Part shown: positions 35,442-43,603 of the stretch, one piece after another
How positions within the stretch are numbered: the stretch's first letter is position 1
Layout: every line of letters starts with the position of its first letter
Origin: Vibrio metoecus
Lineage (GTDB): Bacteria; Pseudomonadota; Gammaproteobacteria; Enterobacterales; Vibrionaceae
Assembly (NCBI RefSeq): GCF_009665255.1
Contig: NZ_CP035686.1
Span: 372,001-436,000 of the forward strand
Reading direction: 5' to 3'
DNA length: 64,000 nucleotides
The notes under the pieces: model-generated
Databases searched by the model: none
Seen by the model: the letters and a program-made list of their open reading frames with translations, nothing else
Told to the model about the DNA's origin: nothing
Program-made: the position numbers and the translations under genes

Positions 35442-36893
35442 TTAAAAACCACGCATCTGAATGCGACGTAAGAACTCGGTCATGATGCGATCGTAGAGCA
35501 GATCGCCCAAGAAGGCGTCTTCCACATGGTGATCGATACTCGGGTTATCGTTCACTTCAATGACATACACTTGGCCATCAATCTCTTTGAGATCCACACC
35601 GTAGAGCCCGCCACCAATCAGGTTTGCAGCTTTGACCGCCACATCGACCACATGCTTCGGTACTTGTTTGAGATCGAGCGTTTCAAAGCCACCTGCGGTC
35701 ACGCGGCCGCTGTTATGGTGTTGGTAAATCTGCCAGTGGCCACGGCTCATCATGTACTTACAAGCAAAAATCGCTTGGCGGTTCATCACCCCGATACGCC
35801 AGTCAAAGTCGGTCGGCATAAAGGCTTGCGCCAAAATCAGCGCGCTTTTCTCAAACAGGGTGCCGGCTTCTTTCTCCAGCTCTTGCTCATTGCGCACTTT
35901 CACCACACCGCGAGAAAAGGCACCATCAGGAATTTTCAGCACCATAGGGAAATCCAACTGCTCCATCAGCCCGGTTTTCCACTCTGGGTCAAAACTGCGG
36001 ATGATCACGCTCTTCGGTGCGGGTACTTTGTTGGTTTCCAACAGCTCAGTCAAAAATACCTTGTTGGTGCATTTCATGATCGATTCAGAGTCATCCATCA
36101 CCACTAAGCCCATCTTTTCTGCCGTTTTGGCAAAGCGATAGGTGTAGTTACTGATGTTGGTGGTCGCACGAATAAACAGACCATCAAACTCTCCCAAACG
36201 TGACAAATCATCAGGGGAAATGGTTTCCAAGTTCATACCCAAACGGTTGGCGGCGCGGTGGAAACGTTTGAGCGCAGAAGCATCAGACGGTGGCATTTTT
36301 TCATCTGGGTCGACCAACATCGCGATGTCGTAGCGGTACTTCTTCTCTTGTTTTGGGCGACGCCACACTTTGGTGGAGAACATTTCTAGCGACTCAATGA
36401 AGAAATCCTGCTCGGGGTCTTCTAAGTCTTGAAACGGGAAGGGGGCGATTTTGATGATCTGCCATTGCCCTTGGTATTTGTGCATTTCCAGCTCAATCAC
36501 CGGCACCATGAACTGCTCAAACAGGCGGCGCGCCAGTTTTTCTAAGCCTTTTTGTGGAGTGCGCCCAAAGTAAATTTTGGTGTTGATTACGTCAGTGCCA
36601 CTGTTCAGTTTGTGCATCTTGATCAGGCCGGAAGAGAGGAAAAACGGCTGATTGATGTCATTAATCGCCATCACGCGCGGGATCACGCGGTGGCCACGGG
36701 CTTCGGCCATCAAGGAAACATAGTAACCGCTACTCATGTAGCCGTAATCGCGACACAGGTTGACTACCTGTACACTGCGGTGGTTGAATTTCCAGTCAGT
36801 ATCGAGATACTGATCGACACTAACAACTTGTTCTGAAGGGAAATATTGTTGCCAGTCACTGACCTGATCGGTCACGATTAAAAGGTTAGCCAT
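35442..36893 (-). CDS. RimK-like ATP-grasp ligase with RLAN N-terminal domain
   Basis: A 483-residue protein with two parts. Residues 1 to about 170 (LLIVTDQVSDWQQYFPSEQV, CRDYGYMSSGYYVSLMAEAR) fit the RLAN domain known from RimK-like ligases. Residues about 190-480 form an ATP-grasp domain with PMVLKIPDGAFSRGVVKV, ILAQAFMPTDFDWRIGV, GGLYGVDLKEIDGQVYVIEV and NDNPSIDHH at the metal site. Such enzymes join amino acids or peptides through an acyl-phosphate. The divergent neighbour is a GNAT-C39 peptidase fusion, an association predicted by comparative genomics to be a peptide modification system; the substrate is unknown. Confidence 0.85.
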   Translation of the reverse strand: MANLLIVTDQVSDWQQYFPSEQVVSVDQYLDTDWKFNHRSVQVVNLCRDYGYMSSGYYVSLMAEARGHRVIPRVMAINDINQPFFLSSGLIKMHKLNSGTDVINTKIYFGRTPQKGLEKLARRLFEQFMVPVIELEMHKYQGQWQIIKIAPFPFQDLEDPEQDFFIESLEMFSTKVWRRPKQEKKYRYDIAMLVDPDEKMPPSDASALKRFHRAANRLGMNLETISPDDLSRLGEFDGLFIRATTNISNYTYRFAKTAEKMGLVVMDDSESIMKCTNKVFLTELLETNKVPAPKSVIIRSFDPEWKTGLMEQLDFPMVLKIPDGAFSRGVVKVRNEQELEKEAGTLFEKSALILAQAFMPTDFDWRIGVMNRQAIFACKYMMSRGHWQIYQHHNSGRVTAGGFETLDLKQVPKHVVDVAVKAANLIGGGLYGVDLKEIDGQVYVIEVNDNPSIDHHVEDAFLGDLLYDRIMTEFLRRIQMRGF

Positions 36894-36921
36894 CGGTATA
36901 TTCTTCCTATTGCAATAGGTC

Positions 36922-37050
36922 TATACCCTTCCTACTTGAAATTGCAGCGGTGTTGGCTACGTTCATTCACCCCAATCACATAGTCTATCTATGCTCATGG
37001 GGATGAATTCACTTGCCGCCTACCTGCAACTCCAAGTAGTTTGGGTCTAT
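36922..37050. repeat. ERIC (intergenic repeat unit) element, copy 1
   Basis: A full-length imperfect palindrome of about 127 bp matching the Enterobacterial Repetitive Intergenic Consensus as I remember it: outer arms CTTCCTACTTGAAATTGCAG and CTGCAACTCCAAGTAG, inner CACCCCAATCACATAG and CTCATGGGGATGAATTCACT with CTTGCCGCCTACCTGCAAC. It occupies nearly all of the divergent region between the ATP-grasp and GNAT-C39 genes. Confidence 0.9.
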
Positions 37051-37098
37051 TATTTGAGTCGCAATCTCGTCAATCCACTCATTATTTAAGGACGTTGA

Positions 37099-38190
37099 AT
37101 GGACATTCGTCGTGCCAATAGCGCTGATCTCAATGCGCTCAATGCGTTAGAACAACAGCTTTTTGACGGGGATAGAATCTCTCCTCGTCAAATGAAGCGT
37201 TTTTTACATTCCGACCATGCGGCGTTATTCGTGGCAGATGCCGGCGACCAGCTGGCGGGATATGCATTGCTTCTATTTCATCAAGGTACACAGCTATCAA
37301 GATTGTATTCGATTGCCGTAAAACCTGAATTCAGAGGGCAGAGAATTGCTCAGAGTTTAGTCGAGCAATGCGAGCGTGCTGCTCTTGATCAAGGCTCAAC
37401 TACATTACGGCTGGAAGTGCGTGAAGACAATACCGCCGCCCTAAAATTATATGAAAAGATGGGCTATAAAACCTTGAAGTTGCTCATCCATTACTATGAC
37501 GATTTGTGCGATGGGCGCAGAATGCAGAAAAGGTTAACGCCTCAAGAGTCCAAGGTCTTGCTGCCGATGCCTTTGTATGTACAAACCACGCCGTTTACGT
37601 GTGGCGCAGCCTGTCTGTTAATGAGTTTTGCCTGCTTGGATAAAACCTTTGAGCCAAGCCGCACGCAAGAGATGCAGCTGTGGCGTGAAGCCACCACGAT
37701 TTTTATGGCGGCTGGGCATGGTGGCTGCAGTGGCCAAGGTTTGGCGCTGGCCGCCGCAAGACGTGGCTATCATGTTGAGCTATGGAATCAATCTCGATCG
37801 ACGCCTTTTATTGATAGCGTACGTGACCCCAACAAAAAGCAGATCATTGAGTTAGTGCACCAAGATTTTTGCCAGCAACTTGCTGAGCAAGATGTGAGTA
37901 TGATTGATGCGCCGCCATCGCAAGCCCAGCTCGAGGAGTGGGTACGGCAAGGCGCCTGTGTGCTGCTGCTCATTAGCACGTACCGTTTTGATGGCAAGAA
38001 AGAGCCGCACTGGATTGTGCTCAGTGGTTTGAGTGATAAGTTCTTCTTTTTCCACGATCCGCATGCAGAATCGGAAGAGCATGTGAGCGGTTCGGGTTAT
38101 ATTCCGGTGGGCAAAGCGGCACTGTCGCAAATCATCGGCTTTGGTAAGCAAAAGCAGATCGCTTGTGTGGTGATCACACCTCGCCTATAG
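37099..38190 (+). CDS. GNAT acetyltransferase fused to a C39-like cysteine peptidase
   Basis: A 363-residue fusion. Residues 1 to about 140 form a GNAT domain with the acetyl-CoA loop AVKPEFRGQRIAQSL and the NTAALKLYEKMGY block. Residues about 155-360 form a papain-like, C39-type peptidase domain (DUF3335-like) with Cys168 in TTPFTCGAACLLM, His304 in PHWIVLSG and Asp320 in FFHDPHAE, a plausible Cys-His-Asp triad. It would acetylate and also cleave or process the same peptide or protein. It is divergent from the RLAN/ATP-grasp ligase. ATG 37099 follows a short AAGGACG ribosome site. Confidence 0.87.
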   Translation: MDIRRANSADLNALNALEQQLFDGDRISPRQMKRFLHSDHAALFVADAGDQLAGYALLLFHQGTQLSRLYSIAVKPEFRGQRIAQSLVEQCERAALDQGSTTLRLEVREDNTAALKLYEKMGYKTLKLLIHYYDDLCDGRRMQKRLTPQESKVLLPMPLYVQTTPFTCGAACLLMSFACLDKTFEPSRTQEMQLWREATTIFMAAGHGGCSGQGLALAAARRGYHVELWNQSRSTPFIDSVRDPNKKQIIELVHQDFCQQLAEQDVSMIDAPPSQAQLEEWVRQGACVLLLISTYRFDGKKEPHWIVLSGLSDKFFFFHDPHAESEEHVSGSGYIPVGKAALSQIIGFGKQKQIACVVITPRL

Positions 38191-38211
38191 AGTTTGAGTG
38201 AAACACACATC

Positions 38212-38255
38212 AAAAAGTCATAATGACTCGATTTTTCGGTGTCATTATGACTTTT
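38212..38255. promoter_or_regulatory. Paired NorR-type sites (or terminator hairpin) upstream of nnrS
   Basis: GTCATAATGAC at 38217-38227 and GTCATTATGAC at 38241-38251 each fit the NorR core GT-N7-AC and together form a long inverted repeat flanked by A- and T-tracts. They lie about 100 and 75 bases before the predicted sigma54 start. The same repeat could terminate the upstream GNAT-C39 transcript, and both roles are compatible. Confidence 0.55.
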
Positions 38256-38293
38256 CCTTTTTCTAGTCTATTGATTTTAAATATGAATTATCT

Positions 38294-38309
38294 TGGCTTG
38301 GTTTGTGCT
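38294..38309 (+). promoter_or_regulatory. Predicted sigma54 (-24/-12) promoter of nnrS
   Basis: TGGCTTGGTTTGTGCT has the essential GG-N10-GC spacing (GG at 38295-38296, GC at 38307-38308) and matches TGGCAC-N5-TTGCW at seven of ten defined positions plus W. The start would be near 38320, about 33 bases before the GTG codon. Confidence 0.5.
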
Positions 38310-38352
38310 CATCACTGGTTCGGTCTGTGATGAAGTCGGCGAAGGAGCCAAA

Positions 38353-39537
38353 GTGATCAACATTATCGATAAACGTGTCGAAGAGCGTATTCCTGCCGTA
38401 CTGCGGTTGGGATTTCGTCCTTTCTTCTTACTTGGCAGTGTTTATGCCGTGGTGGCGATTGTGGCTTGGGTGTGGATGTTTCAAACCGGACAGCCGCAAC
38501 GCTTGCAAGTCCCCGCGCTGTGGTGGCATGTGCATGAAATGCTGTTTGGTTTTGCGATGGCGATTGTGGCCGGATTTCTGCTCACGGCGGTGCAAAACTG
38601 GACGGGTATTACTGGCACGAAAAGTCACCGTTTAGCTCTCATTGTGGCTTTGTGGCTAATGGTGCGGATTCTGTTTTGGTTGCCTGTGCCGCTGTGGTTA
38701 ACGTCGAGTATTGAAGCGCTATTTCTTCTGGCGGTGGCCTATGAAGTGGGGTTACGGGTGCTAAAAGCCAAAGGTTGGCGCAACCTATTTTTTATCCCTC
38801 TGTTTCTGTTGGCGATTGCCGTTAACTTTGCCAGCTACGCCACCATTAAAGGCATGCCGCCATTCCCGAGCAGTGCGGTGTGGCAAGCCATGCTGTGGTG
38901 GTTTATGTTGCTGCTTTCGGTGATGGGCGGGCGAGTGATACCGTTTTTCACCGCAAGACGTTTCCAGTTTACCAAAGCGGAGCCGATTTTGGCTTTGGAT
39001 GTGATCGCAAACGGTAGCTTACTGGCGCTGTTTGCACTTAGTTTCTTCCCATTGACCATGGCTCAACTCGGCCAGCCTTTGATGCTGTTAGCTGGCGTCG
39101 CGCAATTGATCCGCTTTTTACGTTGGCAGTCTTGGCGTACAGTGAGTGAGCCTTTAGTCTGGTCACTGCATGCTGCCTATCTGTGTATCCCGCTGAGTTT
39201 GCTGCTGCGCGGGGGAGTGAATAACGCTTGGCTGAACCACAACTTACTGCATTTATTTGCGATTGGTGCGCTCTCTGGCCTAGTTTTAAGCATGCTTGCG
39301 CGTGTCACTATGGGGCATACGGGACGAGCGATTTATCAAGGCCCTAACATGCAATGGGCATTTATCGCTTTGTTGCTTGCTGCACTTGTGCGCAGTTTCG
39401 GTGTGGGTTTGCTGCCGCAGCCGTTGCTGATTTGGGTGAACCTGAGCGCTGCGCTGTGGGTGATTGCGTTTGCACTGTTTGTGCTGCGCTTTGGCGCAAT
39501 GTTGCTAAAACCAAGAGTGGATGGTCATCCCGGTTAA
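38353..39537 (+). CDS. nnrS: NnrS-family nitric-oxide-stress membrane protein
   Basis: A 394-residue inner-membrane protein with about twelve hydrophobic helices and the NnrS-type blocks LRLGFRPFFLLGSVYA, WWHVHEMLFGFAMAIVAGFL, LTAVQNWTG, GGRVIPFFTARR and ARVTMGHTGR. NnrS is a haem- and copper-containing protein that relieves nitrosative stress. From memory V. cholerae nnrS belongs to the NorR regulon together with hmpA. The start is GTG 38353 after GAAGGAGCC; upstream in-frame codons to 38293 overlap the promoter. Confidence 0.9.
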   Translation: MINIIDKRVEERIPAVLRLGFRPFFLLGSVYAVVAIVAWVWMFQTGQPQRLQVPALWWHVHEMLFGFAMAIVAGFLLTAVQNWTGITGTKSHRLALIVALWLMVRILFWLPVPLWLTSSIEALFLLAVAYEVGLRVLKAKGWRNLFFIPLFLLAIAVNFASYATIKGMPPFPSSAVWQAMLWWFMLLLSVMGGRVIPFFTARRFQFTKAEPILALDVIANGSLLALFALSFFPLTMAQLGQPLMLLAGVAQLIRFLRWQSWRTVSEPLVWSLHAAYLCIPLSLLLRGGVNNAWLNHNLLHLFAIGALSGLVLSMLARVTMGHTGRAIYQGPNMQWAFIALLLAALVRSFGVGLLPQPLLIWVNLSAALWVIAFALFVLRFGAMLLKPRVDGHPG

Positions 39538-39565
39538 GCGTATTGAAATGCAAGATTTGAGATAA

Positions 39566-39595
39566 AAAAATGGCTTGGAAATTCAAGCCATTTTT
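39566..39595. terminator. Bidirectional terminator between nnrS and dapD
   Basis: AAAAATGGCTTG and CAAGCCATTTTT form a 12-bp perfect stem with a six-base loop, shared by the two convergent genes. Confidence 0.9.
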
Positions 39596-39618
39596 CTTGC
39601 ATCACGAACGTATCAAGA

Positions 39619-40650
39619 TCAGTTGTTCTTGTGCAGTTCGCTGTTGAGTTCCACGGCCGATTTGTTGGCCAGACACTCAATTTGTCCAGTCAGTGAGTTA
39701 CGACGGAACAGCAAATCCGAAACGCCAGCCAGATCGCGTGCTTTAACGATATCGACTTGGTTGCCATCTTTATCCAGCGTGCGCACTTTGGTGCCGGCCG
39801 TCACGTACAAGCCTGATTCCACAGTACAGCGATCGCCAAGTGGGAAGCCCAAGCCTGCGTTTGCACCAAGCAGAGAGTTTTCACCAATCGATACCACTAC
39901 TTTGCCGCCGCCAGACAGCGTACCCATGATGGATGCGCCGCCGCCGATGTCTGAGCCATTGCCCACCACAACACCCGCAGAAATACGGCCTTCAACCATG
40001 CTCACGCCAGTGGTACCCGCGTTGAAGTTGATGAAGCCTTCATGCATGACTGTGGTGCCTTCACCCACATGTGCGCCAAGACGTACGCGAGAAGTGTCCG
40101 CGATACGAATACCTGCAGGGACCACGTAATCGACCATTTTCGGGAATTTGTCGACGCAATCGACCGTCAGCACTCGGCCAGCCAGACGCGCTTCGATTTG
40201 GCGCTCTGCCAGTTCTGGAAGATCAATGGGGCCTTCATTGGTCCATGCGATGTTGTGCAGCAGACCGAAAATCCCATCCAGTACCGTACCGTGTGGTTTA
40301 ACCAGACGGTGAGAAATCAGTTGTAGCTTGAGGTAGCCTTCAGCCACGCTTTGTGGCTTTTCATCGCTGGCCAGAATCACCAGCACGAGAGGCTGTTTGG
40401 CATTGGCAGCTTTATCAGCAAATGCTGCGCTTGCGGCTTGTTGATGAGCGGCGAAAACTGCGGCTAATTGCGCGCTTTGTGCCGCGGTAATGTCTAGCGC
40501 TTGATTGCCTTCTTGGTAACCCACGATCGGTGCCAATGCCGCAACCAAAGCGTCGCTAGGAGCCAGAATGGGGGTTGGGAAGAAGGCTTCAATAATTTTT
40601 CCATCACGATTTTTGGTCGCGGTTGCTAGACCTAAAGCAAAGTACGCCAT
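39619..40650 (-). CDS. dapD: Tetrahydrodipicolinate N-succinyltransferase (long DapD type)
   Basis: A 343-residue left-handed beta-helix acyltransferase of lysine/diaminopimelate synthesis, transferring succinyl from succinyl-CoA to tetrahydrodipicolinate. The hexapeptide-repeat region is clear (ADTSRVRLGAHVGEGTTVMH, MVEGRISAGVVVGNGSDIGG, SIGENSLLGANAGLGFPLGD). Its length matches the roughly 340-residue DapD class found in Pseudomonas and Vibrio rather than the 274-residue E. coli form. It stands alone, with an ERIC element about 190 bases upstream. The ATG at 40650 follows GGAGAATACAC. Confidence 0.93.
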   Translation of the reverse strand: MAYFALGLATATKNRDGKIIEAFFPTPILAPSDALVAALAPIVGYQEGNQALDITAAQSAQLAAVFAAHQQAASAAFADKAANAKQPLVLVILASDEKPQSVAEGYLKLQLISHRLVKPHGTVLDGIFGLLHNIAWTNEGPIDLPELAERQIEARLAGRVLTVDCVDKFPKMVDYVVPAGIRIADTSRVRLGAHVGEGTTVMHEGFINFNAGTTGVSMVEGRISAGVVVGNGSDIGGGASIMGTLSGGGKVVVSIGENSLLGANAGLGFPLGDRCTVESGLYVTAGTKVRTLDKDGNQVDIVKARDLAGVSDLLFRRNSLTGQIECLANKSAVELNSELHKNN

Positions 40651-40839
40651 GTGTATTCTCCATCATCAAATGTGGGTTGAGCTGTTTGCCCGCTTGTCAT
40701 ACATGGACAAAGCAAAGGCATTGAGTTGAGCATCCACAGCTCAACCGATAGGTGGTTCATCATAAAGAGTGGATGAGCAGGATAAAAGACCGCAGAGGCA
40801 ATCCGTCTGTAGAAGAATGCATTTTGTCTTTTTAAAGTG

Positions 40840-40966
40840 ATCCCCGTCCTACTTGAAGTTGTAGCGGTGTTGGCTACGTTCGTTCACCCCAATCACATAG
40901 TTTATCTATGCTCATGGGGATGAACTCTCTTGCCGCCTACCTGCAACTCCAAGTAGTTTGGGTATA
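40840..40966. repeat. ERIC element, copy 2
   Basis: Full-length copy: CCGTCCTACTTGAAGTTG at the left, CACCCCAATCACATAG...CTATGCTCATGGGGATGAAC in the centre, and CTTGCCGCCTACCTGCAACT...AAGTAGTTTGGGTATA at the right. It lies in the roughly 400-base gap between dapD and yebG; the rest of that gap has the yebG terminator and nothing else I can assign. Confidence 0.92.
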
Positions 40967-41022
40967 AAAAGAATCCCGTTCATTTTTCGCAGTGCTTCGT
41001 CTGTGAGCCAACCTCAGCAAAT

Positions 41023-41053
41023 AAAAAACCGCTGGGTTGAGCAGCGGTTTTCT
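41023..41053 (-). terminator. yebG terminator
   Basis: AAAACCGCTG and CAGCGGTTTT form a 10-bp stem with T-run on the minus strand just past yebG. Confidence 0.88.
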
Positions 41054-41056
41054 TGA

Positions 41057-41365
41057 TTAGGCAGCGTCGTCGACAGACTCATCTTCATCACTGTCTGCAA
41101 CTGCTTTAGGCTTTTTGCCTGTTGCTGGAGCAGGTTTACGCTTGGCTCCCAGTGCACACAGTACGTCTTCTTTGTTTTGAGCCAAGAACATTGCCAGTTC
41201 TTCTTGCTTGGCTTCATCTTCGATCAGAGCACTTTTACCCAGCAGCTCGAAAAGCTCGTCTGCCATATCCAGCATTTTGTCATAAGCGTCAGCTTCGGCT
41301 TTCGAGGTAAAAGTCATTTTCTCTTCTCCGTTGCGCTCCACCACGTACTTCACGATAACAGCCAT
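41057..41365 (-). CDS. yebG: YebG family DNA-damage-inducible protein
   Basis: A 102-residue protein with the YebG core MAVIVKYVVERNGEEKMTFT followed by SKAEADAYDKMLDMADELFE, and a charged C-terminal tail of Lys/Pro then Asp/Glu. YebG of E. coli is LexA-controlled and of unknown biochemical function. A LexA-type box lies 32 bases before the ATG, and the start follows AGAGGATTAACC, so the SOS assignment is supported by sequence here as well. Confidence 0.92.
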   Translation of the reverse strand: MAVIVKYVVERNGEEKMTFTSKAEADAYDKMLDMADELFELLGKSALIEDEAKQEELAMFLAQNKEDVLCALGAKRKPAPATGKKPKAVADSDEDESVDDAA

Positions 41366-41396
41366 GGTTAATCCTCTAGTTTGTCGCTAAAAATAA

Positions 41397-41412
41397 CTGG
41401 CTGTTTATACAG
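41397..41412 (-). promoter_or_regulatory. LexA (SOS) box of yebG
   Basis: CTGG-N8-ACAG, flanked by AA and TT, differs from CTGT-N8-ACAG at a single position and lies at the expected distance upstream of yebG. Confidence 0.75.
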
Positions 41413-41480
41413 TTTTCATTCACTAAAGTCCAGTTGCGACCACCAAAATGCGCGCTGAGTCATATCCCTTGATTCACTGA

Positions 41481-42395
41481 TTAATCGAGTTGCAGTAGGG
41501 CGCTTTGGCTCGCCCATTGGGGACAAAATTCAATGAACTGCCGTAGCAGTGGGTTTTGGTATTTCTCTTTATGAACCAACATCCAGAAGCGACGTTTCAT
41601 GTCGAGCGGGACATTGAGAATCACTACTCGCCCATCTTGTTGAGGCGTTTTCGCGGCTAATCGAGACAAGCAACCTAGCCCTAAACCGGAAGAGACACTA
41701 TTGATCAGCGCTTCGGTGGTATTGAGTTCAAACGCTTCAATCCAGTGCTCGATGCGCGGCGCAATCACACGTAAGAAAAACTCGCGCGAGCCAGAACCTG
41801 CTTCACGCAGCACCCAATCACTGTGTTCAAAATCGCTCATGACCAAGCGCTCTTGCTGTGCGAGAGGATGATCGGGCGCACAGATGATACACATCTCATC
41901 TTGGCTGAACTGAGTAGAGATAAGCTCGGGATGCAGCGTTTTGCCTTCAATCAGACCGATATCGAGCTCGTAATCGACCAGCTTTTGGCACACTTGCGCT
42001 GAGTTGGAAATAAACAGGCTTTGTGACGGATGAGGATGCAACTGACGAAAGGCACTGATCAGATAAGGTGCAACTTGATTACCTATAGTGTCACTCGAAC
42101 CGATGCGCAGTTTGCCAGTGAGCACCTGCTGCTCTGCAAACAAACGGTCGATATCTTTGGCACGCTGCAGCAGTTCATCGGCCATTGGCAGCAGTTTTTG
42201 CCCTTCTTGGTTAAGCACCAAGCGGTTGTTGACGCGATCAAACAGTGCATGACCAAGCTGTTTTTCCAGCTCTGACAGCGCGACACTGACCGCGGCTTTG
42301 GAGAGACACAGCACTTCTGCGGCGACAGTCAAACTTTTATTTTGAGTGATGGTGGTGAAAACCCGCAATTGTTTGAGCGAAATATGGCTAGCCAT
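41481..42395 (-). CDS. LysR-family transcriptional regulator (YeiE/CbbR-like)
   Basis: A 304-residue LysR regulator: N-terminal winged helix ISLKQLRVFTTITQNKSLT, then AAEVLCLSKAAVSVALSELE, then a substrate-binding domain beginning near residue 92 (LTGKLRIGSSDTIGNQVAPY). The overall sequence resembles E. coli YeiE and CbbR/CysB-type regulators. It is divergent from the TDT-family transporter at 42506 with a 110-base gap, the usual arrangement for a LysR protein controlling its neighbour. Ligand unknown; anion sensing is a hypothesis from YeiE. Confidence 0.9.
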   Translation of the reverse strand: MASHISLKQLRVFTTITQNKSLTVAAEVLCLSKAAVSVALSELEKQLGHALFDRVNNRLVLNQEGQKLLPMADELLQRAKDIDRLFAEQQVLTGKLRIGSSDTIGNQVAPYLISAFRQLHPHPSQSLFISNSAQVCQKLVDYELDIGLIEGKTLHPELISTQFSQDEMCIICAPDHPLAQQERLVMSDFEHSDWVLREAGSGSREFFLRVIAPRIEHWIEAFELNTTEALINSVSSGLGLGCLSRLAAKTPQQDGRVVILNVPLDMKRRFWMLVHKEKYQNPLLRQFIEFCPQWASQSALLQLD

Positions 42396-42505
42396 GGCGA
42401 CCGTTTAGTTTTATTGAACATGTGTTAGAAATAATTAGATAGTTGAAAACAAAGTGCAAGCGTAAGATGCGTTTATTAACCGATAACCATCGATAGAGAG
42501 ACCGT

Positions 42506-43474
42506 ATGATTCGAGCAGCAAAAGCGAAAGTGATGGGAGCGCCGACCCCAATGGCCGGCCTCGCGCTAGGGATTGCGAGCTTGGGATGGAGTTGGGAAAA
42601 CATGATTGCGGCACACGGTGTCGCGCAGTGGGTGGGGGCAGCAATCGCCAGTGTGCTATTGATTGTGCTGGCCTTTAAATTTCTATGGCACGGCCACTTG
42701 TTACGCCAAGATTTGGCACATCCGGTAGTGGGCAGTGTGGTGCCAACCTTTGCCATGGCAACCATGGTGGTGTCGGCGTCGCTAGGTCATTTTTACCCTG
42801 TGGCTGGCGATGCTTTGTGGCTGTTTGCCGTGGGGTTACACATTCTGTTTTTGGTGAGTTTTTTGTATCACCGCGCACAAGCGTTTGAGCTGCACCACAT
42901 GGTGCCAAGCTGGTTTGTGCCTCCCGTAGGCATTATTGTCGCTGACGTTTCTTTCTCGGGTCATCCTGCGTTAGCGCCAATTGCCTACGCGTGTTTAGTG
43001 TTTGGCATGCTGGCTTACGCCGTGATGCTGCCTATGATGATCTATCGTTTTATTTTTACACATGAAATTCCAGATGCGGCGAAGCCAACATTGGCGATTA
43101 TGGCAGCACCAGCTAGCCTCTCTCTGGCCGGTTATCTGACCGTAGTGGCAGATCCTTCACCTGTGATTGTGGCGCTGTTGTTTGGGATTGCGGTGCTGAT
43201 GACCGCCATCATCTACTTGGCGTTCACGCGCTTACTGCGTCTGCCCTTTAGTCCGGGTTACGCGGCATTCACCTTCCCGATGGTGATTGGTGCGACCGCG
43301 CTGTTTAAAATGGCGCACTGGATGGAAAATATCGGCGTGGCAGAGCATTACGTAGCACAAGTGCATTGGTTAGCGAGCCTTGAGCTGATCGTAGCCACGG
43401 TGGTGGTGAGCTATGTTGCGATTCGCTATCTGGCCTTTTATCAACCACACAAAGTGTTAGTGGGTTCTCGTTAA
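42506..43474 (+). CDS. TDT-family (TehA/Mae1/SLAC1-like) transporter
   Basis: A 322-residue inner-membrane protein with about ten hydrophobic helices, starting with the basic MIRAAKAKVMGAPTPMAGLA and containing VVGSVVPTFAMATMVVSASL and VPSWFVPPVGIIVADVSFSG. These fit the tellurite-resistance/dicarboxylate transporter family (C4-dicarboxylate, anion or sulfite passage). Substrate cannot be told from sequence. It is divergent from a LysR regulator that probably controls it, and an ERIC element begins just after the stop. Confidence 0.82.
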   Translation: MIRAAKAKVMGAPTPMAGLALGIASLGWSWENMIAAHGVAQWVGAAIASVLLIVLAFKFLWHGHLLRQDLAHPVVGSVVPTFAMATMVVSASLGHFYPVAGDALWLFAVGLHILFLVSFLYHRAQAFELHHMVPSWFVPPVGIIVADVSFSGHPALAPIAYACLVFGMLAYAVMLPMMIYRFIFTHEIPDAAKPTLAIMAAPASLSLAGYLTVVADPSPVIVALLFGIAVLMTAIIYLAFTRLLRLPFSPGYAAFTFPMVIGATALFKMAHWMENIGVAEHYVAQVHWLASLELIVATVVVSYVAIRYLAFYQPHKVLVGSR

Positions 43475-43475
43475 C

Positions 43476-43603
43476 TATTCCCTTCCTACTTGAAGTTGCA
43501 GCGGTGTTGGCTACGTTCGTTCACCCCAATCACATAGTTTGTCTATGCTCATGGGGACTCACTCACTTGCCGCCTACCTGCAACTCCTAGTTGTTTGGGT
43601 ATA
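43476..43603. repeat. ERIC element, copy 3
   Basis: Full-length copy immediately downstream of the TDT transporter gene: CTTCCTACTTGAAGTTGCAG, CACCCCAATCACATAG, CATGGGGACTCACTCACTTG, CCGCCTACCTGCAACTCCTA. The terminal CAAGTGGTTTGGGTATA is repeated once more at 43605-43621. Confidence 0.92.

Noticed and set aside
36927..37050. Vibrio integron VCR repeat (attC) as explanation for the 127-bp repeats
   Set aside because: The arms, length and the CACCCCA/TGGGGA core match ERIC as remembered, the copies are not next to gene cassettes, and no integron-type core sites are present.
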